A stretch of DNA of 64,000 bases from Enterobacteriaceae bacterium 4M9 (GTDB taxonomy: Bacteria; Pseudomonadota; Gammaproteobacteria; Enterobacterales; Enterobacteriaceae). Below are positions 25,784 through 35,123 of the stretch, piece after piece (the stretch's first letter is position 1; each line of letters opens with the position of its first letter). Below the pieces are notes generated by a model. It did no database searches, had not been told where the DNA came from, and was given only the letters and a program-made list of their open reading frames with translations. The stretch lies in contig JAADJJ010000001.1 in NCBI GenBank assembly GCA_010092695.1, positions 4,092,001 through 4,156,000 on the forward strand, in the 5' to 3' direction. A program made the translations under genes and the position numbers.

Positions 25784-26767
25784 GTGCTGAAGAAACTCCT
25801 CCCCCTGCTGGCGCTTTTTGCCCTGCCTGCTTTCGCCAAACCACAGTTGACGGTTTATACCTACGACTCATTTGCCGCCGAATGGGGACCGGGTCCTGCG
25901 GTAAAAAAAGCGTTCGAAGCGCAGTGCAACTGTGAGCTTAAGTACGTAGCGCTGGAAGACGGCGTCTCGCTGCTTAATCGCCTGCGTATGGAAGGCAAAA
26001 ACAGCAAGGCCGATGTGGTGCTGGGGCTGGATAACAACCTGTTGCAGGCAGCCACACAAACGGGACTGTTTGCACCAGCCGATATTGATAGCGCAAAACT
26101 CACTGTGCCGGGTGGCTGGCAGAACACCACCTTTATTCCTTTCGATTACGGCTGGTTCGCCTTCGTTTACGATAAAAACAAGCTGAAAAACCCACCTAAA
26201 AGCCTCAAAGAACTGGTAGAAAGCGACAATAAATGGCGCGTGATTTATCAGGACCCGCGTACCAGCACGCCCGGCCTTGGCCTGATGCTGTGGATGCAGA
26301 AAGTCTACGGCGAGCAGGCTCCACAGGCATGGCAGAAACTGGCGAAGAAAACCGTCACCGTCACCAAAGGCTGGAGCGAAGCGTGGGGCCTATTCATGAA
26401 AGGCGAAAGCGATGTCGTGCTGAGCTATACCACTTCACCGGCCTACACGCTGATTGAAGAACACAAAGATAACCTCGTCGCCGCCGGTTTCAGCGAAGGC
26501 CACTATTTGCAGGTTGAAGTCGCGGCACGTCTGAAAAACAGCAAACAGCCCGAACTGGCGCAGCAGTTTCTGCAATTTATGATTTCGCCGGACTTCCAGA
26601 ACACCATTGCTACCGGCAACTGGATGTACCCGGCCATCAACACAACGCTGCCAGCGGGCTTCGACACGCTGGTCAAACCCGCCGCCACGCTACAGTTCAC
26701 ACCGGAGCAGGTCGCCCGGGAGCGCAGCAACTGGATTAACACGTGGCTGAACGCCGTCAGCCGCTGA
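25784..26767 (+). CDS. thiB: ThiB, periplasmic thiamine-binding protein
   Basis: Periplasmic receptor of the thiamine/TPP ABC importer. The start is taken as GTG (25784) behind GGAG. This yields 327 residues as in E. coli and a clean signal peptide (MLKKLLPLLALFALPAFA, cleavage before KPQLTVYTYDSF); an upstream in-frame ATG would spoil the signal peptide. Family segments are WGPGPAVKKAFE, LGLDNNLLQAA and YTTSPAY. It overlaps thiP by 25 bases. Confidence 0.97.
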   Translation: MLKKLLPLLALFALPAFAKPQLTVYTYDSFAAEWGPGPAVKKAFEAQCNCELKYVALEDGVSLLNRLRMEGKNSKADVVLGLDNNLLQAATQTGLFAPADIDSAKLTVPGGWQNTTFIPFDYGWFAFVYDKNKLKNPPKSLKELVESDNKWRVIYQDPRTSTPGLGLMLWMQKVYGEQAPQAWQKLAKKTVTVTKGWSEAWGLFMKGESDVVLSYTTSPAYTLIEEHKDNLVAAGFSEGHYLQVEVAARLKNSKQPELAQQFLQFMISPDFQNTIATGNWMYPAINTTLPAGFDTLVKPAATLQFTPEQVARERSNWINTWLNAVSR

Positions 26768-28353
26768 TCCCCGGCTGGCTGCTGCCAGGGCTGCTTGCCG
26801 CGGCCCTGGTGCTGTGCGTGGCGCTGGCAGCGGTGCTGGCGCTGTGGTGGAGCGCGCCCGCTCTCGACCTGCCCGCCATCTGGCACGACAGCTACCTCTG
26901 GCACGTGGTGCGCTTCTCTTTCTGGCAGGCGTTTCTGTCCGCGCTATTTTCCGTGCTGCCCGCCATTTTCCTGGCGCGCGCGTTGTACCGCCGCCGTTTT
27001 GTGGGCCGCACGCTGCTGCTGCGCCTGTGCGCTATGACGCTGGTGCTGCCGGTGCTGGTGGCCGTGTTTGGCATCCTCTCGGTTTATGGCCGCCAGGGCT
27101 GGCTTGCCCAACTCAGTGCGTTCACAGGGTTTGAGTGGCGCTTCTCCCCTTACGGCTTGCAAGGCATTCTGCTGGCGCATCTTTTTTTCAACCTGCCGAT
27201 GGCAACGCGCCTGCTGTTGCAGGCGCTGGAAAATATCCCAACCGAACAGCGCCAGCTGGCCGCCCAGCTTGGTATGCGCGGGCGCGATTTCTTCCGGCTG
27301 GTGGAATGGCCGTGGCTGCGCCGCCAACTGTTTCCAACTGGCGCGCTCATTTTCATGCTCTGCTTTGCAAGCTTCGCGACCGTACTGTCGCTCGGCGGCG
27401 GTCCGCGCGCCACCACCATCGAACTGGCTATCTGGCAGGCGCTAAGCTACGACTACGATCCCGCCCGCGCAGCGCTACTCGCCATTATCCAGATGGTTTG
27501 CTGCCTCGGGTTGGTGCTGCTGAGCCAACGCCTGAGCAAAGCCGTTGCGCCTGGCATTTCGCTGGGCCAGGGCTGGCGCGACCCGCAAGACAACCACATT
27601 AGCCGCCTGGGCGATGCGGTGCTCATCACGCTGATGCTGCTCCTGATGCTGCCGCCACTGCTGGCAGTTATTGTGGACGGGCTGAGCGGTTCGCTGCTGC
27701 ATCAGCTAGGCCAGCCAGTGCTGTGGCAGGCGGTGTGGACGTCGCTGCGTATTGCCATCGCCGCCGGACTGCTGTGCGTGGCACTCACTCTGATGCTGCT
27801 GTGGAGCTCGCGCGAGCTGCGCCTGCGCCAGCGGGCGCTTGCCGGGCAGGCGCTGGAAATGAGCGGCATGATCATCCTCGCCATGCCCGGAATCGTGCTG
27901 GCAACCGGCTTTTTTCTTCTGCTCAATAACAGCATCGGCCTGCCGCAGTCGGCAGACGGTATCGTGATTTTCACCAATGCGCTGATGGCGATTCCTTATG
28001 CGCTTAAGGTACTGGAAAACCCCATGCGCGACCTCGCTTCGCGCTACGGGCCGCTGTGCCAGTCGCTTAATATCAGCGCCGTCAACCGCCTGCGCGTCAT
28101 TGAACTGCGCGCGCTGCGCCGCCCGCTTGGCCAGGCACTGGCTTTTGCCTGCGTGCTGTCGATTGGAGACTTTGGTGTGGTGGCGCTGTTTGGCAGCGAA
28201 GATTTCCGCACCCTGCCGTTCCTGCTTTATCAGCAGACCGGTGCTTACCGCAGCGCCGACGGTGCCGCCACCGCGCTGTTGCTCCTGCTGTTATGCTTTA
28301 TTCTGTTTACCGTGATGGAGAAACTTCCCGGACGCCATGCTGACGCTGACTGA
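26743..28353 (+). CDS. thiP: ThiP, thiamine ABC transporter permease
   Basis: Inner-membrane permease with two fused binding-protein-dependent transport domains and about 12 membrane segments. It is 536 residues, the E. coli length. Each half has an EAA-type loop for contacting ThiQ: around AAQLGMRGRDFFRLVEWP in the first half, and around RYGPLCQSLNISAVNRLRVIEL in the second. The start lies inside the 3' end of thiB, so the two are translationally coupled. Confidence 0.97.
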   Translation: MAERRQPLIPGWLLPGLLAAALVLCVALAAVLALWWSAPALDLPAIWHDSYLWHVVRFSFWQAFLSALFSVLPAIFLARALYRRRFVGRTLLLRLCAMTLVLPVLVAVFGILSVYGRQGWLAQLSAFTGFEWRFSPYGLQGILLAHLFFNLPMATRLLLQALENIPTEQRQLAAQLGMRGRDFFRLVEWPWLRRQLFPTGALIFMLCFASFATVLSLGGGPRATTIELAIWQALSYDYDPARAALLAIIQMVCCLGLVLLSQRLSKAVAPGISLGQGWRDPQDNHISRLGDAVLITLMLLLMLPPLLAVIVDGLSGSLLHQLGQPVLWQAVWTSLRIAIAAGLLCVALTLMLLWSSRELRLRQRALAGQALEMSGMIILAMPGIVLATGFFLLLNNSIGLPQSADGIVIFTNALMAIPYALKVLENPMRDLASRYGPLCQSLNISAVNRLRVIELRALRRPLGQALAFACVLSIGDFGVVALFGSEDFRTLPFLLYQQTGAYRSADGAATALLLLLLCFILFTVMEKLPGRHADAD

Positions 28354-29038
28354 TACCACCTGGCTTTACGAGCACTTGCCCATGCGCTTTAGCTTGCACG
28401 CCGCGCGTGGCGAAAGGCTTGCTATTCTCGGCCCCAGCGGCGCGGGTAAGAGCACGCTGTTAAGCCTGATAGCCGGATTTCTCGCGCCGGAAAGCGGCAC
28501 TATCGTCCTTGATGGTGTGGACCACACCCACACGCCGCCTTCCGCACGCCCGGTCTCAATGCTGTTTCAGGAAAACAACCTGTTCGCACACTTAAGCGTG
28601 CGGCAAAACATCGGGCTAGGGCTGGATCCGGGGCTGCGCCTGAGTGCGACACAGAAAGCGGAAGTAGACGCCATTGCCGAACAGATGGCGATGGGTGCAC
28701 TGATGGACCGCCTGCCGGGCGAGCTTTCCGGCGGCCAGCGCCAGCGAGCGGCGCTGGCCCGCTGCCTGGTCCGTCAGCGCCCGCTACTGCTGCTCGACGA
28801 GCCGTTTTCCGCACTCGATCCGGCGCTGCGCCAGGAAATGCTCTCGCTGCTCGACGAGATATGCCGTGCACGGCACATTACGCTACTGATGGTGTCGCAC
28901 AGCACCGAAGACGCGGCGAGGATTGCCCCGCGTAGCCTGGTGGTGGTAGACGGGCGCATCGCCTGGGACGGCGACACGCAACAACTTCTCAGAGGAGACG
29001 CCAGCGCCTCCGCTCTGTTGGGAATTAAGGCAGGCTAG
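28337..29038 (+). CDS. thiQ: ThiQ, thiamine ABC transporter ATPase
   Basis: Cytoplasmic ATPase that powers thiamine uptake through ThiP. It is 233 residues. Walker A is GPSGAGKST (about residues 33-41), the signature LSGGQRQR is near 130, Walker B is LLLLDEPFSALDP near 150, and the H loop is MVSHS. The start overlaps thiP by 17 bases. It ends 13 bases from convergent yabI. Confidence 0.97.
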   Translation: MLTLTDTTWLYEHLPMRFSLHAARGERLAILGPSGAGKSTLLSLIAGFLAPESGTIVLDGVDHTHTPPSARPVSMLFQENNLFAHLSVRQNIGLGLDPGLRLSATQKAEVDAIAEQMAMGALMDRLPGELSGGQRQRAALARCLVRQRPLLLLDEPFSALDPALRQEMLSLLDEICRARHITLLMVSHSTEDAARIAPRSLVVVDGRIAWDGDTQQLLRGDASASALLGIKAG

Positions 29039-29051
29039 CGGCTAAATCCCG

Positions 29052-29822
29052 CTACGCCCCGCCAAACACCTTCCACAAAATCCCAACATACACTGGCATC
29101 AGCGGATGGCGCAGCGCCATCACCAGAACCACGATCGCCACCACACTTACAACAGGTGCCAGCCAGTGCAGTCGCGCACGCGGCAGCCAGCGCGTGAGGC
29201 TGTCCTGTGCCGCCTTGCCACTGCGCCACCAGCGCCAGCACAGCCACCCCGCGACCCACAGCAGCAGCGCCGCTGCCGCCAGCAGCCAGATGAAGCCACG
29301 GCTGTTATTCCCCGAAGGAATATCAATCGCCGCCCCCGCGAGAATGCCCGGCAGAAAGTAAAACGGCGGCCAGAAAATACAGCCGATGATATTGGGAAGA
29401 ATAAATTTACGCACCGGCAAATCCAGCATCCCGGCGACCATGGGTACCAGTGGGCGCGTTGGGCCAACAAAGCGCCCAACCAGAATGGTAAACATGCTGT
29501 GCTTGTGCAGCGCATACTCGGTTTTATCCAGCCACGCTTTTTGCTTCTTCAGAAATGACCAGTTGTGCAACGGTTTTTTAAAGCGCCAGCCTAGCCAGAA
29601 GGAGAGCCAGTCCGCGACCAGGCAGCCCAGCGTCCCCACCAGCCACGCCTGATACAGCCCTATCTGGCCGCTGCCAATCAGCGCACCCAGCGCCGCCATA
29701 AACACCGTGCCCGGCATCAACAGCCCCACCAGCGCCAGTGACTCCAGAAACGCAACCAGCCACACCGCAATCAGTGCATAGGTCGTCGACTGGGTAATAA
29801 AGTGCTCAACAAAATCTTGCAT
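29052..29822 (-). CDS. yabI: YabI, DedA-family membrane protein
   Basis: Inner-membrane protein of the DedA family, members of which are linked to undecaprenyl phosphate recycling, membrane homeostasis and polymyxin resistance. It is 256 residues (E. coli 254) with about six hydrophobic segments. The family stretch GRFVGPTRPLVPMVAGML, containing the conserved Arg residues, is present, as are the N-terminal ESLALVGLLMPG and the acidic residue within it. Its individual role in enterics is not well defined. Confidence 0.93.
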   Translation of the reverse strand: MQDFVEHFITQSTTYALIAVWLVAFLESLALVGLLMPGTVFMAALGALIGSGQIGLYQAWLVGTLGCLVADWLSFWLGWRFKKPLHNWSFLKKQKAWLDKTEYALHKHSMFTILVGRFVGPTRPLVPMVAGMLDLPVRKFILPNIIGCIFWPPFYFLPGILAGAAIDIPSGNNSRGFIWLLAAAALLLWVAGWLCWRWWRSGKAAQDSLTRWLPRARLHWLAPVVSVVAIVVLVMALRHPLMPVYVGILWKVFGGA

Positions 29823-29898
29823 ACGCTATCCGTTCTCGGGGCAATGCGAGAATTCTCATCGCTGGCCCGCCAGCCGTCAAGGCGGCGCACTCCGGATT

Positions 29899-30762
29899 TT
29901 ATTGTGCCTGCGACATCATTTCACAACCGGCGCGGAACTCGCTGGGGCTGGCCCCGGTACACTTTTTAAATACGCGTGAAAAATAGAGCTGATCTTCAAA
30001 GCCCACGTTGCGCCCGACGCTGGCAATCGGCAGGCGCGTGGTGCTTAAAAGCAATTTCGCCTGACTGATGCGCTGATCCTCACGCCAGCTTAATACGCTC
30101 ACACCCAGCTGCTGGCGAAACAGGTGCGACAAACGCGACGGCGACAGGCATACGTGCTGCGCCACGCTGGCAATATCAAAGCGCGCGTCGGCGAGTCGGT
30201 CGGTAATAAACTGGCAGGCATCGCGTACCCGGTTATCCAACGGCGCTTTCTGTGATTCGCTGATGGCTGACATGCGCCTTAACAGCAGTTGCTCCAGCAG
30301 GTTAATCGCAAGAAGCTCCGCGTAACGCCCGGCAGACTGCCCGGCATCAATCATCTGCTGGAATAAGGCTGAGAACAGCGCCTGATGCTCATCATCCGGG
30401 CGGTAAAAACCGGTCTGGGCAAAGATGGACGGCCAGTTCAGCCACTCATGCCAGTACGCACGCGGGCGGAAGTACACCCACTGGTGATACCACTCGCGGT
30501 TGTCCGGATGGCGGCCGTAGTGATGCACTTCGCCTGGAGGGAACAGCAGCATATCGCCGGGACGGCAGACAAACTGCTGCCCCTGGTTGTTAATCACGCC
30601 TTCGCCGCGCACCGTCATGTTCAGGATATAGCCCTTCATGCCCAGCGGACGGTCAATGAAAAAGTCGAGTGGTCCCTCAGCCTCGATGGGCGTCAGCCCA
30701 GCCACCAGATGCGCATTGAACGAATAGCCCGGAAGCAGCGGATCATTTTGCGTTTCAGCCAT
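29899..30762 (-). CDS. araC: AraC, L-arabinose regulator
   Basis: Dual regulator: without arabinose it loops araO2 to araI1 and represses, and with arabinose it occupies araI1-I2 and activates araBAD. It is 287 residues against 292 in E. coli, with a shorter, different C-terminal tail after FRAGCE. The N-terminal arm and cupin domain (DPLLPGYSFNAHLVAGLTPIE, FPPGEVHHYG) bind arabinose. The C-terminal part has two helix-turn-helix motifs (DIASVAQHVCLSPSRLSHLFRQQL and PIASVGRNVGFEDQLYFSRVFKK). It is divergent from araBAD. Confidence 0.97.
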   Translation of the reverse strand: MAETQNDPLLPGYSFNAHLVAGLTPIEAEGPLDFFIDRPLGMKGYILNMTVRGEGVINNQGQQFVCRPGDMLLFPPGEVHHYGRHPDNREWYHQWVYFRPRAYWHEWLNWPSIFAQTGFYRPDDEHQALFSALFQQMIDAGQSAGRYAELLAINLLEQLLLRRMSAISESQKAPLDNRVRDACQFITDRLADARFDIASVAQHVCLSPSRLSHLFRQQLGVSVLSWREDQRISQAKLLLSTTRLPIASVGRNVGFEDQLYFSRVFKKCTGASPSEFRAGCEMMSQAQ

Positions 30763-30792
30763 GACAAGCCTCTCTTGAGAACGCCATTAAGG

Positions 30793-30813
30793 AAACCGAT
30801 TATCCATATCGCA
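30793..30813 (-). promoter_or_regulatory. araO2-like AraC site
   Basis: AAACCGATTATCCATATCGC lies just upstream of the araC start and matches E. coli araO2 at most positions. It contains the TCCATA half of an AraC site. It would be the distal partner in the repression loop. Confidence 0.75.
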
Positions 30814-30928
30814 TTTAATTATTCCGTTTACCCGCGTGGCAAACTACGCGGCCGGAACAACCTGAGCACCAGCCCGCACGGCAGCAAGAACACAGTAAAT
30901 TTCGCCACCCAACGGTTACGACAAGAGT

Positions 30929-30960
30929 GTCTATAACTGTGGCAGAAATGTCCACATCCA
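30929..30960. promoter_or_regulatory. araO1 operator region
   Basis: The stretch beginning GTCTATAACTGTGGCAGAAA and continuing to the CRP site aligns with E. coli araO1 (GTCTATAATCACGGCAGAAA). In E. coli AraC bound here represses its own gene. Confidence 0.75.
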
Positions 30961-30982
30961 ATATTTGCGTGGCGTCACACTT
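30961..30982. promoter_or_regulatory. CRP-cAMP site of the ara control region
   Basis: TTTGCGTGGCGTCACACTT matches the E. coli ara CRP site (TTTGCACGGCGTCACACTT) with two changes, between araO1 and araI1 as in E. coli. Confidence 0.8.
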
Positions 30983-30992
30983 CGCCATCTGA

Positions 30993-31057
30993 CAGCAATA
31001 TCATCCATAAAATAAGCCAGCCTGCCCTGACGCTTGTCGCGCCGCAAAACCTACTGT
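30993..31057 (+). promoter_or_regulatory. araI1-araI2 and pBAD promoter
   Basis: AraI1 (30993-31010) ends in the conserved TCCATAA. AraI2 (31014-31032, with CCCTGACG) overlaps the -35 CTGACG, and the -10 TACTGT (31052-31057) follows a 19-bp spacer. All elements line up with E. coli pBAD. The ribosome site AGGAG precedes araB. Confidence 0.88.
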
Positions 31058-31091
31058 TCTCCCATCAACGACTAACCCCAGGAGTAACGAT

Positions 31092-32801
31092 ATGGCTATA
31101 GCGCTGGGCCTTGATTTTGGCAGTGACTCGGTGCGCGCGCTGGCGGTGGACTGCGCCAGCGGCCAGGAACTGACAAGCGGCGTGGAGTGGTATCCGCGCT
31201 GGCGCAACGAGCGTTACTGCGACGCCGCCCGCAACCAGTTTCGCCACCATCCTCTGGATTACATTGAGTCGATGGAGCGGGCAATAAAAACGGCGCTCGC
31301 ACAACTTACCGATGCACAGCGAGCAAGCGTGGTCGGCATTGGCGTAGACAGTACCGGTTCCACGCCAGCCCCCATTGATGCCGACGGCAACGTACTGGCG
31401 CTGCGCCCGGAGTTCGCTGACAACCCCAACGCCATGTTCATTCTGTGGAAAGATCACACCGCGGTGGAAGAGGCCGAGGCTATCACGCGCCTGTGCCACC
31501 AGCCTGGCGGCGTGGACTATTCACGTTATATCGGCGGTATTTATTCCAGCGAGTGGTACTGGGCCAAAATCCTGCATATCACGCGCAGCGACGCGCACGT
31601 TGCTCAGGCCGCCGTATCCTGGGTTGAGCTATGTGACTGGGTGCCCGCGCTGCTGTCGGCCACCACGCGCCCGCAGGACATTCGCCGCGGGCGCTGCGCT
31701 GCGGGCCATAAATCGCTGTGGCATGAGAGCTGGGGCGGCCTGCCGCCTGCGAGCTTCTTTGACAGCCTCGACCCGGTTATCAACCGTAGCCTGCCCTATC
31801 CGCTGTTTCAGGACACCTGGACTGCCGATGTGCCGGTGGGCACGCTTTGCCCTGAGTGGGCGCAGCGCCTTGGCCTGCCTGAAAGCGTGATGATTTCCGG
31901 CGGCGCGTTCGACTGCCATATGGGCGCAGTCGGTGCCGGCGCGCAAACCAACACGCTGGTTAAAGTGATTGGCACCTCCACCTGCGACATTCTAACGGCA
32001 AATGCCGCCAGCGTCGGCGCGCGCGCGGTGAAAGGCATCTGCGGTCAGGTGGACGGCAGCGTGCTGCCTGGCGTTATCGGGCTGGAGGCCGGGCAATCGG
32101 CGTTTGGCGATATCTACGCCTGGTTCAGCCGCCTGCTTGGCTGGCCGCTGGAGCAACTCGCCCGGCAGCAGCCTGAGCTTCGCGAGACGCTGGACACCGC
32201 ACGCCAGCAGCTTATCCCAGAACTCAGCGCCGCCTGGGCGCAAAACCCATCGCTGGCCCACCTGCCGGTGGTGCTCGACTGGTTTAACGGCCGCCGCACG
32301 CCCTTTGCCAACCAGCGCCTTAAAGGCGTGATTGCCGACCTGAACCTTGCCACCGACGCGCCAGCGCTGTTTGGCGGGCTGATTGCCGCCACCGCCTTTG
32401 GCGCGCGCGCCATTATGGAGTGCTTCACCGAGCAGGGTATCCCGGTCCATCACGTGATGGCGCTCGGCGGGATTGCGCGTAAAAACCCAACCATCATGCA
32501 GGTGTGTAGCGACGTGCTGAACCGACCATTACAGGTGGTTGCCTCCGATCAATGCTGTGCTCTCGGTGCCGCTATTTTTGCCGCCGTGGCCGCAGGCGTT
32601 CACGCCGATATTCCGGCGGCCCAGCAGGCGATGGCAAGCCGCGTTGAGCGCACGCTGACGCCAGATGCCCAGCGCGCGGCACACTTTGAACAGCTTTACC
32701 GCCGCTATCAGCAGCTGGCCGCAAGCCTTGAACCGCACTATCTCCCCGTTTCTGCCGCAACGTCTGCCGCGCCCTCCAGCCAGACGGCGCTCATTCATTA
32801 A
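31092..32801 (+). CDS. araB: AraB, L-ribulokinase
   Basis: ATP-dependent phosphorylation of L-ribulose, the second step of L-arabinose breakdown. It is 569 residues (E. coli 566). It is a FGGY-family kinase with the N-terminal phosphate-binding loop LGLDFGSDSVRALAVD, the catalytic-lobe motif GGAFDCHMGAVGAG, the FGGY-like segment FNGRRTPFANQRLKG and the ATP-site ALGGIARKNPTIMQV. The C-terminal Ala/Ser-rich tail is slightly extended. It is first gene of araBAD. Confidence 0.97.
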   Translation: MAIALGLDFGSDSVRALAVDCASGQELTSGVEWYPRWRNERYCDAARNQFRHHPLDYIESMERAIKTALAQLTDAQRASVVGIGVDSTGSTPAPIDADGNVLALRPEFADNPNAMFILWKDHTAVEEAEAITRLCHQPGGVDYSRYIGGIYSSEWYWAKILHITRSDAHVAQAAVSWVELCDWVPALLSATTRPQDIRRGRCAAGHKSLWHESWGGLPPASFFDSLDPVINRSLPYPLFQDTWTADVPVGTLCPEWAQRLGLPESVMISGGAFDCHMGAVGAGAQTNTLVKVIGTSTCDILTANAASVGARAVKGICGQVDGSVLPGVIGLEAGQSAFGDIYAWFSRLLGWPLEQLARQQPELRETLDTARQQLIPELSAAWAQNPSLAHLPVVLDWFNGRRTPFANQRLKGVIADLNLATDAPALFGGLIAATAFGARAIMECFTEQGIPVHHVMALGGIARKNPTIMQVCSDVLNRPLQVVASDQCCALGAAIFAAVAAGVHADIPAAQQAMASRVERTLTPDAQRAAHFEQLYRRYQQLAASLEPHYLPVSAATSAAPSSQTALIH

Positions 32802-32811
32802 GGACCCAACA

Positions 32812-34317
32812 ATGACGACGATTTTCGAACAATATGAAGTGTGGTTTGTTATCGGTAGCCAGCATCTATACGGCGAAGACACCCTGCGTCAGGTTAACCA
32901 ACACGCGCAGCAGGTAGTGAATACGCTCAACAGCGACGCACGCCTGCCGTGCAAACTGGTGCTCAAACCACTCGGCACCCGCCCGGATGAAATCACCGCC
33001 ATCTGCCGTGACGCCAGCCACAGCGAACGCTGCGCAGGTCTGGTGGTGTGGCTGCACACCTTCTCGCCATCCAAAATGTGGATCAACGGCCTGAGCGTGC
33101 TGAACAAACCGCTGTTGCAGTTCCACACCCAGTTCAACGCCCAAATCCCGTGGGGCGATATCGACATGGACTTTATGAACCTGAACCAGACCGCTCACGG
33201 CGGGCGCGAGTTCGGCTTCATCGGTGCGCGCATGCGCCAGCAGCACAGCGTAGTCACCGGCCACTGGCAGGACCCGCAGGCACACAAACGCATCGGCGCG
33301 TGGATGCGCCAGGCAGTGTCAAAGCAGGACACCCGCCAGCTTAAAGTGGCGCGCTTTGGCGACAATATGCGTGAAGTGGCGGTGACAGAAGGCGATAAAG
33401 TCGCCGCACAGATTAAGTTTGGCTTCTCCGTCAACACCTGGGCGGTGGGCGACCTGGTTGAAGTGGTTAACGCCGTAAGCCAGGGCGATATCAACGCCCT
33501 GGTCGATGAATACGAAAGCAGCTACCGCCTGACGGCCGCCGCCCAGGTGGGTGGCGACAAGCGCCAGAACGTGATTGACGCCGCGCGCATTGAGCTTGGC
33601 ATGAAGCGCTTTTTGCAGGACGGGGGATTCCACGCTTTTACCACCACTTTTGAAGACCTGCACGGGCTGAAACAGCTGCCGGGGCTTGCGGTTCAACGCC
33701 TGATGCAGCAGGGCTACGGCTTTGCCGGTGAAGGCGACTGGAAGACCGCGGCGCTGCTGCGCATCATGAAAGTGATGTCCACCGGGCTTGCGGGCGGCAC
33801 CTCCTTTATGGAGGACTACACCTACAACTTTGAAGCGGGCAATGACCTGGTGCTCGGCTCACACATGCTGGAAGTGTGCCCGACAATCGCCACCCGCGAG
33901 AAGCCGATTCTTGACGTCCAGTACCTCGGCATTGGCGGTAAAGACGACCCGGCACGCCTGATTTTCTCCACCAAAACCGGCCCGGCCATCAACGCCAGCC
34001 TGATTGATTTAGGTGACCGTTTCCGCCTGCTGGTGAACTGTGTGGATACCGTCGAGGCGGCCCATCAACTGCCGAAGCTACCGGTCGCCAACGCGCTGTG
34101 GAAAGCCCAGCCGGACCTGCCCACCGCGACCGAAGCGTGGATTATGGCCGGTGGCGCGCACCACACGGTGTTCAGCCACGCGCTGACGCTCGACGATATG
34201 CGCCTGTTTGCCGAACTGCACAATATTGAACTGGCGGTTATCGACAACGACACCACGCTGCCCGCGTTTAAAGACGCGCTGCGCTGGAACGACGTCTACT
34301 ACCACTTTACACGCTAA
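32812..34317 (+). CDS. araA: AraA, L-arabinose isomerase
   Basis: Mn-dependent isomerisation of L-arabinose to L-ribulose. The start MTTIFEQYEVWF lies 10 bases after the araB stop and gives 501 residues (E. coli 500); a longer in-frame frame running back into araB is rejected. Characteristic stretches are VVWLHTFSPSKMWINGL, NLNQTAHGGREFGFIGAR, GEGDWKTAALLRIMKVM (metal Glu), EVCPTIA and GGAHHTVFSHAL. Confidence 0.98.
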   Translation: MTTIFEQYEVWFVIGSQHLYGEDTLRQVNQHAQQVVNTLNSDARLPCKLVLKPLGTRPDEITAICRDASHSERCAGLVVWLHTFSPSKMWINGLSVLNKPLLQFHTQFNAQIPWGDIDMDFMNLNQTAHGGREFGFIGARMRQQHSVVTGHWQDPQAHKRIGAWMRQAVSKQDTRQLKVARFGDNMREVAVTEGDKVAAQIKFGFSVNTWAVGDLVEVVNAVSQGDINALVDEYESSYRLTAAAQVGGDKRQNVIDAARIELGMKRFLQDGGFHAFTTTFEDLHGLKQLPGLAVQRLMQQGYGFAGEGDWKTAALLRIMKVMSTGLAGGTSFMEDYTYNFEAGNDLVLGSHMLEVCPTIATREKPILDVQYLGIGGKDDPARLIFSTKTGPAINASLIDLGDRFRLLVNCVDTVEAAHQLPKLPVANALWKAQPDLPTATEAWIMAGGAHHTVFSHALTLDDMRLFAELHNIELAVIDNDTTLPAFKDALRWNDVYYHFTR

Positions 34318-34365
34318 CCGTAGCCGGGCTGGCTGCGTGCCGGTCCGCCCTCGCCTGGAGGCAAC

Positions 34366-35061
34366 ATGTACGATGAGTTAAAACGCCAGGTGCTCGAGGC
34401 TAATCTGGCGCTTCCTGAGCACAACCTGGTGACGCTAACCTGGGGCAACGTCAGTGCCGTGGACCGCGAGCGCGGCGTGCTGGTAATCAAACCTTCCGGC
34501 GTGGAGTACAGCGCCATGTGCGCCGACGACATGGTGGTGGTAAGCCTTAAGACCGGCGACGTGGTCGAAGGCAGCAAAAAGCCGTCGTCAGATACGCCCA
34601 CTCACCGCCTGCTGTATCAACGCTTCCCGTCTATTGGCGGCATTGTGCACACCCATTCACGCCACGCTACCGTCTGGGCGCAGGCAGGCCTGCCGATTCC
34701 AGCTACCGGCACCACCCACGCAGACTATTTCTACGGCGAAATACCCTGCACGCGTAAAATGACCGATGCGGAAATTAACGGCGATTACGAATGGGAAACC
34801 GGGGAAGTGATTGTTGAGGCTTTTCAGACTCGCGACATCAACCCGGCGCAGATGCCTGGCGTGCTGGTGCACTCCCACGGCCCGTTTGCCTGGGGCAAAG
34901 ACGCGCACGATGCGGTGCATAACGCCATCGTGCTCGAAGAAGTGGCCTGCATGGGCATTTTCTGCCGTCAGTTGGCGCCTGAATTGCCCGCCATGCAGCA
35001 AACCCTGCTCGACAAGCACTACCTGCGCAAGCACGGTGCCAAAGCCTACTATGGGCAATAA
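34366..35061 (+). CDS. araD: AraD, L-ribulose-5-phosphate 4-epimerase
   Basis: Zn-dependent epimerase that yields D-xylulose 5-phosphate for the pentose phosphate pathway. It is 231 residues as in E. coli. It belongs to the class II aldolase/epimerase family: GNVSAVDRE, KPSGVEYS, the metal-binding HTHSRHATVWAQ and the later HSHGPFAWG. A GGAGG site precedes the ATG, 48 bases after araA. It is the last ara gene; no clear terminator separates it from cho. Confidence 0.98.
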   Translation: MYDELKRQVLEANLALPEHNLVTLTWGNVSAVDRERGVLVIKPSGVEYSAMCADDMVVVSLKTGDVVEGSKKPSSDTPTHRLLYQRFPSIGGIVHTHSRHATVWAQAGLPIPATGTTHADYFYGEIPCTRKMTDAEINGDYEWETGEVIVEAFQTRDINPAQMPGVLVHSHGPFAWGKDAHDAVHNAIVLEEVACMGIFCRQLAPELPAMQQTLLDKHYLRKHGAKAYYGQ

Positions 35062-35090
35062 AGTATAGAAAACGATCGATTCGGCTGTTA

Positions 35091-35110
35091 ACCTGTATGC
35101 ATAACCAGCA
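35091..35110. promoter_or_regulatory. LexA-like SOS box upstream of cho
   Basis: CTGTATGCATAACCAG (35093-35108) fits the LexA consensus CTGT-N8-ACAG with one mismatch (CCAG). It is 14 bp before the cho start. E. coli cho is also LexA-controlled. Confidence 0.65.
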
Positions 35111-35123
35111 TCAGGAGGCTGAA

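Noticed and set aside
25539..25871. 110-codon minus-strand frame (MSRRYKPSTVV...)
   Set aside because: It overlaps the thiB start, the riboswitch and the flagellin promoter; no family resemblance.
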